Below, piece after piece: positions 23,901-35,156 of a stretch of DNA of 64,000 bases (positions within the stretch are counted from its first letter, which is position 1; each line of letters opens with the position of its first letter). A program made the position numbers and the translations under genes. Below the pieces are notes generated by a model. The model saw nothing but the letters and a program-made list of their open reading frames with translations, was not told the DNA's origin and did no database searches. Origin of the DNA: Portulaca oleracea (taxonomy: Eukaryota > Streptophyta > Magnoliopsida > Caryophyllales > Portulacaceae); assembly GCA_029582165.1 (NCBI GenBank), contig CM055877.1, forward strand, positions 21,364,355 to 21,428,354, in the 5' to 3' direction.

Positions 23901-23947
23901 AAGAGAATAAAGTATTCAAGGGCATGATGCAGACTCATATAGATAGG

Positions 23948-24218
23948 TTGTCTTCTGATTATCAATAATATAATCTAAGACGGGCCAAATGGATGTCCCC
24001 AACTGAGGAGGACAATCAAAGGTCACTGCTTGTCTTCTGGTCGCCAATACATGCTCAAGACGGGCCGAATTGATGTCCCCAACTGGGGAGGACAATCAAA
24101 GGTCATCGCTTGTCTTCTGGTCGCCAATACATGTTCAAGACGGGCCGAATTGATGTCCCCATCAGAGAAGGACAATCAAAGGTAACAGTTTGTCTTTAGA
24201 TTATTAAATTGTGTTTGA
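23948..24218 (+). repeat. 80-bp tandem repeat, three copies
   Basis: The word gacgggcc recurs at 23979, 24059 and 24139, an exact 80-bp period, embedded in a unit with 'gatgtccccaactg' and 'ggacaatcaaaggtca' and 'tgtcttctggtcgccaatac'. Confidence 0.9.
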
Positions 24219-24966
24219 GATGGATTTATTGAAGATTGTCTGACATCGAAATTTGTAGATTTCACCTTCAACAAATTATTCTTGATTTACAAATTTGCAA
24301 ATTTTGTACAAGGCTACTTGACTTTGAGTTTCTAAATCCCTCCTTGATGATTAGTATCAACTTCAAGTCTTGACGCCTTCTCCAACAAAAAAATGTAAAC
24401 CTGCACCCAAAAAAAAGGAAAGGAAAAGAAAAAAAAAAAGGATGATAGGAAATAAGGGCAGCACATCCACATCCTAATGTCAGTACAGAAAGGGCAGCAA
24501 AGCAATTAATTGTTGAAGAATGTATTGAGGTGGCGTGAATTCATTGGTTAGAACAACAACACAAGAACCCATTAATGATAACTTGGTGTTTTCATTGAGC
24601 ATTTACTGTCTGACATGGACAGGAGCATCTCGATCTTGTTTGGACCTTCCTCTACACCCTTGATGGAGTTCGGGATTGAGCCATATTCACCTACATACTC
24701 TATATTCTGAGACCGAGTCGCCATCATATCCCACGGCAGCATAGCGAGGCACACCAGGAACACGGTGACTTCAAACTGGCATAAGAGCTACTGACGAGAA
24801 ACGCCACGAGACCTCCTATACAAAGACCGTCGAGAAGCTCTTTAAGATGGGTTCGGACTGGACCATCTTGGCTCTGGTTGACATGGTGAGGAAGAAGGTA
24901 TTGATGCCAGCTCACTTGATGTATGATGAGGAAGAGGACAACCTTTTGAGAACTCGCTTCTGTTGC
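24219..24966 (+). other. Non-coding internal remainder of element 3
   Basis: AT-rich sequence with an A-rich run (24405-24440), then a stretch (24530-24966) with fragmentary ORFs on both strands and no recognised domain. It ends in acatc (24967-24971), the target duplication of the nested element. Confidence 0.4.
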
Positions 24967-24971
24967 ACATC

Positions 24972-25933
24972 TGGAGAGGGGACGCGCGGAAGCCTAGGGT
25001 CTAAACAAACATGTGGATGATGGAAATCCACCCATAGAACTCATAAACACTATGAACCAATTTTTAGGGTTTTTTGGATTAATGGACATAAACATGAAAT
25101 TAAAGGATATAGACAATTCTAAATAGAGAAATCTCACCAAATTGAACTTAGATGTTCAAACACTTGCACAAGGATCTCCCACAAGCAAAGAGTATCGAAT
25201 CACCCAAGAAATCTCACAAAGAGTGTAGATTAATCACCCACTCACAAGAAGAGAATTCACCAAGCAATTTCCACCCAAAGGAGTAGCTTCATTGATTAGG
25301 GTTTGAAAACCCACAATTACAACACTCTTCAATTGAGATGATTTTTCTTGAGTCTAGCTCCTAAACATTCATCATCAAAAACTGTCTTGGAAAACAAGCT
25401 AAAGGGGTATTTATACTAAACAGGAAATTAAACCAAAAACTCAGCCAAAATACGCCGCAGCACGCGTGTGTCGCAGACTTGTCGCGAGCGCGACATTGGT
25501 GGCCGCGGGCGCCACGGCCTCGGTCATCCATACATTGGAGGTCGCGGGCTCTACAAGATTTGTCGCGGGCGCGACAACTAGGACAGGACAATGACTCGGG
25601 CGAGTCACAAGACGACTCGGGCGCGATTGTCTTCTGGGCAGCTTTTCCCTGCCGACTCCAAACACACATAACTTCTTCATCCGGACTCGGTTTTAGGCTC
25701 GTAACATATCCATGGAAAGCTCTTGGTGTGTACTTTAAGCTCCCCAAATTTGAGACCTATCGGAGTTTTATTGAAGTAGTTAAGATCGAAGTGTGAAGGC
25801 ACGCACATTTCTAGCCTTCGAACGCCTTCACCGCCTTTTATTTGTTCTTGGCGATGGTTCCAAAGCCCCTTAGAAGGCTCGAGAATGGTTCGATAGAGAT
25901 GAAACAAAAGTGAACCGATCCCCATACGATTCA
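24972..25933 (-). repeat. LTR 1 of the gag-only element
   Basis: A 962-bp LTR that starts TGAATCG and ends CCTCTCCA on the minus strand. TATA box TATAAATACCCC at 25404-25415 (minus). A GC-rich cluster of GTCGCGGGCGCGAC-like inverted words lies immediately upstream (25460-25645). Confidence 0.85.
25404..25645 (-). promoter_or_regulatory. U3 promoter with GTCGCGGGCGCGAC word cluster
   Basis: The words gtcgcgagcgcgac, gccgcgggcgccac, gtcgcgggctc, gtcgcgggcgcgac and actcgggcgagtc occur within 190 bp, most of them near-palindromic, ending about 45 bp upstream of the minus-strand TATA box. The same block recurs at 27966-28150 and, partly decayed, at 30466-30575. Confidence 0.6.
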
Positions 25934-27478
25934 AACTCCCCTTCTTCGAAAAGAGTTGCCCTCAACTCTTGGGGGTTCAAAATTAATCGCATACCATTGC
26001 AAACCCAAAAGTATGTACTCCAACAGTCGAAGTAGAGTGACGCTCATCGACCCGTCCTTCTAAAAATAGTAGCAATTCTGGTGCAAAGGAGGGGCCAAGT
26101 CGACATCACGAAGGACCCGAACACGTCTAGTACCCATCAACTTGTTGAAAGCCACCTCCGTTGGTGCAACCATGTAGGTAGAGGCCATCTTTTAGCCCTT
26201 GCAAGCTATACGGATGGGAATGAGCCAAGACCGGCAATTGGAGTTTCTCAACCATGTAGGTAGAGGCCAGGTTGGTGCAGCTCCCTCCGTGTATGATGAC
26301 CTTGCCTACCTTCCCGCCGATGGAGAACCGAGTTCGGAAGATATTCCCCCATTGAGAGTTATCCCGGGAATCCTTGGTCATGATAAAGGATCGCCTAGGA
26401 ATCGAACTCTCCCCTTCTTGCGCGCGAACCTCAACACTAGTCTTTGGAGTCTCCAGTGTGGCTACCTCACTCGCTTTGAAGCTTTCCACCATCTTTGTGG
26501 GGCATTGGGCTTGGTAGTCACCATAAACCCAACGTGTGAAGCATTTTCTTCCCTTGAGCCTCCTAAGATATTCCGCACTTTCCTTATCAGCTCGGGAAGA
26601 TGGCTTGGGTAGCTCGAAAGTTCGACTTCCCTTGGATAATCCTTACCCCAAGAGTGAGCGCTTCCCTTCCTAGAAGGCCATGAAGTAACCTTCTCCTCCA
26701 TTCTTCTTCCTTGAGAACCACCATTTCGATAGTCATCAAAATACCTCGAAGAGCCACTGTGGTGAGTTCTAGGAGCCAAAGTTGAAATACCACGATCCCT
26801 TTTCAAGGACTCTATTTGCGTAGGGCTCGTAGTGTGAAGTATGTCATCCATTCAACGTTGTACTTCTCGAACCTTCTCTTCAATACGTTGAAGAGTTTCC
26901 TCGAACGTTGGTTTGGGTTTGGGTTTGGGTTTAGGGGGAAAAGGGATATCATGTTTGCCCGAAGCATAGAACGAACATGGAGGCCATTTGTGGAGCTTGG
27001 TTTTCTTGTGGGGTGTATAATTTGAGCGGATGGAGGCTTGGGTTCTTTGTAGCTAGGAAATTTTGAGGGGGGTTTTTGCGAGGTTAGTTTTGTGGAGGAA
27101 AATGGGGTGAAATCGGTAAGGGGAATGCACCAAGAAGAACAAACCCGAATGACCACACAACCATCACCAATAATATCCACCAACAAAACAACCACCAACA
27201 AAACAAATCCTCACAATAAGTTCATCGAACACCTTCCGTGCACAATTTCCAACTTTCACCACAAAGCTCCAATAATGCATCAAATTCAACAAACACAATA
27301 CAATGCAATATACTCCAACACACTTGGAGGCATAGGGAATGGGAAACACCAATATTGCAACAAATCTACAACACCAAGAACACCAAAAATCACCACCAAA
27401 CAAGAACAAGAACAATTCTGGGCACAAACAAGAAATCTCCAACAAGCTATGAGTTCTACGCCTAGCTCTGATACCAAA
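25934..27478 (-). pseudogene. Gag and protease remnant, unit 1
   Basis: On the minus strand the region starts with the PBS (27478-27461, TTTGGTATCAGAGCTAGG), then a leader, then gag C-terminal fragments (26462-26851, with 'GREME'-like basic/acidic stretches) and a knuckle-like 'CFTRWVYGDYQAQCP' in an alternate frame. The protease fragment at 26127-26492 reads 'IFRTRFSIGGKVGKVIIHGG' followed by SCTNLAS, where the catalytic Asp of the D-G-G/S-G motif is replaced by His. A frame change follows. RT, RNase H and integrase are absent. Confidence 0.7.
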
Positions 27479-28438
27479 TGGAGAGGGGACACGCGGAAGC
27501 CTAGAGTCTAAACAAACATGTGGATGATGAAAATCAACCCATAGAACTCATAAACACTATGAACAATTTTTAGGGTTTTTGGATTAATGGAGATAAACAT
27601 GAAATTAAAGGATATGGACAATTCTAAAAAGAGAAATCTCACCAAATTGAAATTAGATGTTCAAACACTTGCACAAGGATCTCCCACAAGCAAAGAGTAT
27701 TGAATCACCCAAGAAATCTCACAAAGAGTGTAGGATAACCACCCACTCACAAGAAGAGAATTCACCAAGCAATTTCCACCCAAAGGAGTAGCTTCATTGA
27801 TTAGGGTATGAAAACCCACAATTACAACACTCTTCAATTGAGATGATTTTTCTTGAGTCTAGCTCCTAAACATTCATCATCAAAAACTGTCTTGGAAAAC
27901 AAGCTAAAGGGGTATTTATACTAAACAGGAAATTAAACCAAAAACTCAGCCAAAATACGCCGCAGCACGCGTGTGTCGCAGACTTGTCGCGAGCGCGACA
28001 TTGGTGGCCGCGGGCGCCACGGCCTCGGTCATCCATACATTGGAGGTCGCGGGCTCTACAAGATTTGTCGCGGGCGCGACAACTAGGACAGGACAATGAC
28101 TCGGGCGAGTCACAAGACGACTCGGGCGCGATTGTCTTCTGGGCAGCTTTTCCCTGCCGACTCCAAACACACATAACTTCTTCATCCGGACTCGGTTTTA
28201 GGCTCGTAACATATCCATGGAAAGCTCTTGGTGTGTACTTTAAGCTCCCCAAATTTGAGACCTATCGGAGTTTTATTGAAGTAGTTAAGATCGAAGTGTG
28301 AAGGCACGCACATTTCTAGCCTTCGAACGCCTTCACCGCCTTTTATTTGTTCTTGGCGATGGTTCCAAAGCCCCTTAGAAGGCTCGAGAATGGTTCGATA
28401 GAGATGAAACAAAAGTGAACCGATCCCCATACGATTCA
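27479..28438 (-). repeat. LTR 2 of the gag-only element
   Basis: A 960-bp LTR almost identical to LTR 1. In its first 300 bp (24972-25300 equivalent) it agrees with LTR 3 rather than LTR 1 at several positions, a mosaic pattern expected from unequal exchange. The PBS of unit 1 directly abuts it on the left. Confidence 0.85.
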
Positions 28439-29968
28439 AACTCCCCTTCTTCGAAAAGAGTTGCCCTCAACTCTTGGGGGTTCAAAATTAATCGCATACC
28501 ATTGCAAACCCAAAAGTATGTACTCCAACAGTCGAAGTAGAGTGACGCTCATCGACCCGTCCTTCTAAAAATAGTAGCAATTCTGGTGCAAAGGAGGGGC
28601 CAAGTCGACATCACGAAGGACCCGAACACGTCTAGTACCCATCAACTTGTTGAAAGCCACCTCCGTTGGTGCAACCATGTAGGTAGAGGCCATCTTTTAG
28701 CCCTTGCAAGCTATACGGATGGGAATGAGCCAAGACCGGCAATTGGAGTTTCTCAACCATGTAGGTAGAGGCCAGGTTGGTGCAGCTCCCTCCGTGTATG
28801 ATGACCTTGCCTACCTTCCCGCCGATGGAGAACCGAGTTCGGAAGATATTCCCCCATTGAGAGTTATCCCGAATCCTTGGTCGCGATAAAGGATCGCCTA
28901 GGAATCGAACTCTCCCCTTCTTGCGCGCGAACCTCAACACTAGTCTTTGGAGTCTCCAGTGTGGCTACCTCACTCGCTTTGAAGCTTTCCACCATCTTTG
29001 TGGGGCATTGGGCTTGGTAGTCACCATAAACCCAACGTGTGAAGCATTTTCTTCCCTTGAGCCTCCTAAGATATTCCGCACTTTCCTTATCAGCTCGGGA
29101 AGATGGCTTGGGTAGCTCGAAAGTTCGACTTCCCTTGGATAATCCTTACCCCAAGAGTGAGCGCTTCCCTTCCTAGAAGGCCATGAAGTAACCTTCTCCT
29201 CCATTCTTCTTCCTTGAGAACCACCATTTCGATAGTCATCAAAATACCTCGAAGAGCCACTGTGGTGAGTTCTAGGAGCCAAAGTTGAAATACCACGATC
29301 CCTTTTCAAGGACTCTATTTGCGTAGGGCTCGTAGTGTGAAGTATGTCATCCATTCAACGTTGTACTTCTCGAACCTTCTCTTCAATACGTTGAAGAGTT
29401 TCCTCGAACGTTGGTTTGGGTTTGGGTTTAGGGGGAAAAGGGATATCATGTTTGCCCGAAGCATAGAACGAACATGGAGGCCATTTGTGGAGCTTGGTTT
29501 TCTTGTGGGGTGTATAATTTGAGCGGATGGAGGCTTGGGTTCTTTGTAGCTAGGAAATTTTGAGGGGGGTTTTTGCGAGGTTAGTTTTGTGGAGGAAAAT
29601 GGGGTGAAATCGGTAAGGGAATGCACCAAGAACAAACCCGAATGACCACACAACCATCACCAATAATATCCACCAACAAAACAACCACCAACAAAACAAA
29701 TCCTCACAATAAGTTCATCGAACACCTTCCGTGCACAATTTCCAACTTTCACCACAAAGCTCCAATAATGCATCAAATTCAACAAACACAATACAATGCA
29801 ATATACTCCAACACACTTGGAGGCATAGGGAATGGGAAACACCAATATCAACAAATCTACAACACCAAGAACACCAAAATCACCACCAAACAAGAACAAG
29901 AACAATTCTGGGCACAAACAAGAAATCTCCAACAAGCTATGAGTTCTACGCCTAGCTCTGATACCAAA
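28439..29968 (-). pseudogene. Gag and protease remnant, unit 2
   Basis: Near-identical to unit 1. Visible differences are small indels: the GGGTTT run has one unit fewer near 29415, a three-base shorter 'agaac' near 29630, and a short deletion near 28871 that changes the frame before the protease. PBS at 29951-29968. Confidence 0.75.
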
Positions 29969-30856
29969 TGGAGAGGGGACACGCGGAAGCCTAGAGTCTA
30001 AACAAACATGTGGATGATGAAAATCAACCCATAGAACTCATAAACACTATGAACAATTTTTAGGGTTTTTGGATTAATGGAGATAAACATGAAATTAAAG
30101 GATATGGACAATTCTAAAAAGAGAAATCTCACCAAATTGAAATTAGATGTTCAAACACTTGCACAAGGATCTCCCACAAGCAAAGAGTATTGAATCACCC
30201 AAGAAATCTCACAAAGAGTGTAGGATAACCACCCACTCACAAGAAGAGAATTCACCAAGCAATTTCCACCCAAAGGATTAGCTTCATTGATTAGGGTTTG
30301 AAAACCCACAATTACAACACTCTCCAATTGAGAGGATTTTTCTTGAGTCTAGCTGCTAAACATTCATCATCAAAAACTGTCTTGGAAAACAAGCTAAAGG
30401 GGTGTATATACTAAACAGGAAATTCAAACCAAAATACGCCACAACACGCGCATGCCACAGACCTGTCATGGGCGCGACGTTAGTGGTCGTGGGCGCTACA
30501 AGATTCGTCGCGGGCGCGACTACCAGGACAGGACAATGACTCGGGCGGGTCACAAGACGACTCGGGCGCGACTGTCTTCTGGGCAGCTTTTCCCTGCCGA
30601 ATTCAAACGCACATAACTTCTTCATCCGGGCTCCGTTTTAGGCCCATAAGATATCGATGGAAAGCTCTCGGTGTGCACTTTAAGCTCTCAAAATTTGAGA
30701 CCCATCGAAGTTGTATTGAAGGAGTTATGATTGAAAGTTTGAAGGCACGCTCATTTCTAGCCTTTCAACGCCTTCACCGCCTTGTGTTTGTTCTTGCCGA
30801 TGTTTCCAAAGCCCCTTAAAAGGCTGGGGAATGGTCCGATAGAGACGAACCAAAAG
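29969..30856 (-). repeat. LTR 3 of the gag-only element, truncated
   Basis: More diverged than LTRs 1 and 2 (part of the GC-rich words is missing and the TATA box has changed to GGTGTATATA at 30401). Its right end is cut after 'gaaccaaaag', so the LTR terminus and target duplication are lost here, though both are kept in the copy at 20132. Confidence 0.75.
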
Positions 30857-31346
30857 TCTTAAAGACCTGTTTACATGGCTAGAGACTATGCTGATATTCT
30901 CAAGCCTATGTGACTACCAATATATAGCAAACATTACATTGGAAGTCAAAGAAGTAAAGAGAAGGAAATCTTCACAAATATTTTCTGAAAATATTTATTT
31001 CCCACTTTGGACACTTGAAGACTTGTGATTATGGAAGAAAAATCATAATATCCCATTACTAAAGTGGATACAACTTTTGCAACACAGACCCACGATAATC
31101 ATGTATAAGATTCTTTTTGAAAAAGTCTTTCTACATGTATTATTGTGTTTAAATCAAATTCGATCTTATCCTATCCAAATTTTATGGGATTTGATGGTTT
31201 GAAAAATTCTTCACTACCATATCAAGTTAAAATCAACTTTGGCAACATATAAAGTCAAATCGCGGAAGTATCATATTCAATTTTCGAGACTCGACCGCGG
31301 TAAATACTACCAAGTCGTAAGCGCGGTCAATTCTTGAGGGGGCATT
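30857..31346 (+). mobile_element. 3' internal region and polypurine tract of element 3
   Basis: Matches 20150-20998 without the MITE. It ends 'ttgagggggcatt', the purine tract before the 3' LTR. The match lets the tandem duplication be recognised. Confidence 0.7.
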
Positions 31347-32021
31347 TGTTGAAGGCAAAACTTTGTCGGGCAATTAAGACTCGCCACGTGGAAATTAAAA
31401 TAATCTTAATTCTGCCAATTATAATCCGCCATGTGTTACAATTAATTATGGTGGATCATTTAATTATAAATTAAATTATTTTATATTTCGACAAATTAGA
31501 TTATGTCATGTGTCATCGGTGACACATAAATATTTCTCCTTTTGTTTTAAAGGAGTTAAATGGACCCAAATGATATCCCAGGTTCTCTATAAATAGAGAC
31601 CATTATCCTTCATTTTAGAGAGTTGAAAAACATCCAAAGAAGACTCAAAAGCTGTCATACTCTCTTTCTCTCTCGAAGACAAGAAGCACAACAAAGTTTA
31701 AGCTCGTGTCATTCATTCGTGAGAGATCAAACCACTTCCTCTTGATCGGGATCAAGTCTCTACGACCCTCGTTCAAGACCACATTCTTCCAAGTTTATAT
31801 TCACTCAAGAGTATATTCATCCAAGATTATATTTATCCAAAACCATATTCATTCAAGACTCGTTCAAGTTCATTCAAGGAAATCGAATCGGAGGAGTTAC
31901 ATCTTCATTTTGTAACAAATATACAGAGATTGTACCCAAAATCGTTTGAAATTAATATAATTATATTTGTTCACTAATTTCTTGTGTTTAATTATTTTAG
32001 ACCCGGAAATTTGTGTTTACA
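31347..32021 (+). repeat. LTR of gypsy element 3 (3' copy)
   Basis: A 675-bp LTR starting TGTTGAAGG and ending GTTTACA; TATA box 31588-31595. Close to the 5' copy at 20999-21667, differing by scattered substitutions and small indels. Confidence 0.85.
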
Positions 32022-32024
32022 CTA

Positions 32025-32215
32025 TGATTCTTTTATGATCTTTTTATGAGCTTTCTATGGATCTTTTACGATCCTTTTATTGTCCTTTTATGATCCTGCC
32101 ATGGTCCTTTTATGATCTTTGTATGGTTCTTTTATGATCCTTCTATGGTTCTTATATGGTCCTTATATGGTTCCTTTATGGAACTTCTATGGTTCTTTTA
32201 TGGCTCTCCAAGTCC
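32025..32215. repeat. 11-bp-period minisatellite (TTTTATGATCC-like)
   Basis: About 17 degenerate units of the type ccttttatgat / ggttcttttat follow the LTR end with a dominant spacing of 11 bp. Confidence 0.85.
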
Positions 32216-32409
32216 AATGGGCAATATGACAAAGTATGATAAGTGGTACTACTAAGTCTCGTAGGAATCATGGTTTATGGTATGAGGATCTTCACTATGA
32301 AGTCCTATAAGGGGTGTCTTGGATATCCAAGTGCTTGACCAAGCCGTTTTATGAGCATTAGGCATCTAGGTCATGGAGCATATGAACATAAGGATCATTA
32401 TATTGTATA
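32216..32409. other. Unassigned sequence
   Basis: No ORF, repeat or terminal motif is recognised between the 11-bp minisatellite and the long-LTR start at 32410. Confidence 0.4.
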
Positions 32410-33620
32410 TGTAACAGCCCCGACTTTTGGGGGTATTACTTAACAACTTTTTTATCCATTTAATCTTATTTTGCAGAAGCTTATGAAGGCGGGAATGTTA
32501 CCGCCACTTTCCCAAACAGCGAGAAAGCAAGACTTTTGTTGCGTATTCTGATAAAATAAAATAGTAAAGAGAAATGAAAATTAAAACGTAAAAACTAACT
32601 AATATAAAGTCTCGATAGCTATTTTCGTACTAGTTAATCCTCTCATCCGATATATATCCCCATGGTACCTGCCATCTAAACCAAAACATACAACATGATT
32701 TTTGACCTCCGTAAAATGCAACCCTATCACGTAATTTTTTTTTATTTCAACAATTTCAATTCATTTTGTAATAGATAGAGAGGAAAGTAATGCAGGTAAA
32801 ACATGACATTTTGCTAATAAAACATAAATATAGTTCTGGTGTATATTTTTGGGTGTGGAACCCTTTTTTTATATTATTGTTGAGCCAAACTATATAACCT
32901 TAGGATCATGTCCTTCACCATGCGCATAGCTTAGTCGGTTATTAACTCAGATACTGGTACCGGGAATGCTGTTAAGGGTCCACTAAAAATTGAGTTAAGA
33001 AAATAATCCGAAGTACATAATAATGTTGGTTCTTGGTTTTGCATGTAACTATATTTGAACATAAAAATGTACAATGCATGATATAAATATTTGGGCAGAA
33101 GATTGATACTGTATAATTGCGATAAAAATCAATAGCAGTAGCATGTACCTTTCCTTCCAGGACTCTGATTAATTCCGGTAAATATTTTTTAAAAAAAAAA
33201 AACCCACCTTTTGAATACGAAATATAAATAATAAGTTATAAGGAATAATAATTAGTAATTAGTATAATTGTGAAATATTGATTGATGAACTAATTAGGAA
33301 ATATAGATGATTGAATGAGGATTACAAAAAAGAGAAAATTGGGCTATTTGGCCACTTCAAAAGGATTTGGATTTTGTGTTTGAAATAAAAAGAGGGAGCC
33401 TCCCCTCTTCTTTCTCTTTATGCAAAAATAAAGAAAACAAAGGAGGAGGATTAACGGTCAAACAGTGGTTACCGATGGCAACGAGGTTGGCTGGTGGGAG
33501 TCATTTGTGTCTGGCAGTCAAGGAGATGGCTACAGAGCCGCCAACGGAGGTGGTGACAGCAACTCGGCCAACTCGACATCGCAGAATCGAGCCAGAGCAG
33601 GGGGTTTTGGGCTATGGTTC
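32410..33620 (-). mobile_element. Long LTR, Tekay/Del-like, left half (split by the Athila element)
   Basis: TGTAACAGCCCCGAC at 32410 is the reverse complement of the family's GGGGCTGTTACA end. Following landmarks (a 'ttaccgccac' segment, 'ccaaaacatacaac', then a GC-rich part at 33440-33620) follow the order in the other copies. It stops at GGTTC (33616-33620), where the Athila element starts. The continuation resumes at 62103: GC-rich sequence and a minus-strand TATA box at 62461-62468. The far end after that was not identified. Confidence 0.55.
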
Positions 33621-34984
33621 TGATAAGTGCTTTTCATGACTATGTTTTTAGGGACTTTCGATAGTGAATTAGGGATAACTTTATGTGTGAACCTTGATTT
33701 ATACCCTTATTTCTCTATTATGCTCGGTGTTGTTTTTGATGAAAACTTGTAAATTTGGGAACAAAACACCAGCTTTGGGAACATTTCTGGCAGATTCCAG
33801 GGCACCACGGGCCTCCAAATGTCAAGAACAGACCGTTGCATGAATTTGGGATGAAACGGAGCTAAACCTAGCCGACCAGTGGCCACCACGGTCAGCCCGT
33901 GGTGATCACCATGGTCCGTGTATGGACCGAGGTGGACTGCCTATGTAGGTCAGTTGTTTTCGCGAGTAGAAAAGGAAGGGAGCAACGGTTTCTGAGAATT
34001 CGGTCATTATCTATCATTCTTCCTTCATTCTTTGGCTGTCAAGGAGAGAAAAAGGAGCCCTAATACTTCTATTCTACTCATCTTCCCCACCATTAAGATT
34101 CAAGACCAAATCAATTCAAGAGAAACCAAGATCAAGATTCGCAAAGGAAAGGAGCAACATTCGCGGAGAAGGTTCCACCCCGGGATCGAAAGTCTAGACG
34201 GTTGTACTCTTCGTAGTTTTTCTTTCATTTCATATTCCTTCTTTGTTTTGAGATTCGATTGTGATTATTATTGGAACTTGTTTTGTGCTTTTCTTGAACA
34301 TGAGTGAGTAGTTCCTTTGAATTCTAGGGTTTTGCAACCCGAAACAATGTAGTTCGATTGAATGTTATTAGTTTGTGCATGAATTCTTGTTTTGAATCAA
34401 TAGAAGGTTGTGTTTTCCATGTTTATGAGTGTTCTCTGAGCGCTCGAATATTCATGAGTTTGAGATTAGCCTGAGAAGTACTGAAAGGTGAATTAGGGTA
34501 ATCAGACTACCAACTTGTCTACCTAGGCTTACGAAAGTTGAGAAATGAGTAGTAAACTAGGGAATCAATTAGATAACCTGACTTTTTGAGACCTTCAATT
34601 CTGTTTAACCTAAAAACCTAAAAGGCACACGAAAGTTATTGATTAGGTTGTTTAGAATAATTCTATTTAGCATCCAAAGGGCGATAGAATTCAGAGGTTG
34701 TCGATTCTTAATTCGTTCTTGAATGTATGATTGTGCAGGCTACGTTTTAGTAATCGAACTCGTTGTTAGGCTAGCATCTCCCTAGAAATCTTTCTCTGTT
34801 GACAGACTCTTTGATTGAATTTACCTGCTTTATTAGCTTTAATTAATTGTTAGACCTTCTCCAACCCAAAAACCTGATTATCTTAGCAATCGCAATAGAG
34901 ATTAGTTTATTGAGCGGCTAAGTGAGTCCTTGTGGGTCGACCTTGACGTGCTACAACGTACACCGTGCGCTTGCGGCCTTGTCA
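33621..34984 (+). repeat. 5' LTR of the Athila-type element
   Basis: A 1364-bp LTR starting TGATAAGTGC and ending CTTGTCA, followed by the tRNA-Asp-type PBS. The last 456 bp match 61653-62097. A cluster of CCACGG / CCGTGG words lies at 33840-33960. The final 60 bp ('gacgtgctacaacgtacacc' onward) are also recognisable, diverged, at 53281-53340 on the minus strand. Confidence 0.8.
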
Positions 34985-34990
34985 AGTTTT

Positions 34991-35008
34991 TGGCGCCGTT
35001 GCCGGAGA
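34991..35008 (+). other. Primer-binding site, tRNA-Asp type
   Basis: TGGCGCCGTTGCCGGAGA matches the tRNA-Asp 3' end complement used by Athila-lineage elements with one change, seven bases after the LTR end. Confidence 0.8.
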
Positions 35009-35156
35009 CTTTGTCCCTAGCAGTCTGTAAATGAACCCTCTTCGATTGACTAAGCTGTTTTTTTCTGTTTTCTTTTTCTTTTTTCTGATTTTCTTTATTT
35101 TTTGCGTTTCACTGTGTTGGTGTTCTTGTTTTTGTTTAGCTAGGATCTTTTGGTGT

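Larger units (their letters stand above)
24972..30856 (-). mobile_element. Gag-only gypsy element amplified as LTR-internal-LTR-internal-LTR
   Basis: Three LTRs (24972-25933, 27479-28438, 29969-30856) alternate with two internal regions (25934-27478 and 28439-29968). Each internal region has a tRNA-Met type PBS, gag and protease fragments and a purine tract, all on the minus strand, but no RT or integrase. The two units are almost identical over 2.5 kb, including long identical ORFs. This architecture fits unequal recombination between LTRs of a TR-GAG-like non-autonomous element. The left border carries acatc; the matching right border survives at 20132/20133. Confidence 0.85.

Noticed and set aside
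25479..25796. 105-codon ORF repeated at 27984-28301
   Set aside because: It lies in the LTR, spans the GC-rich word cluster and occurs twice only because the LTR is duplicated.
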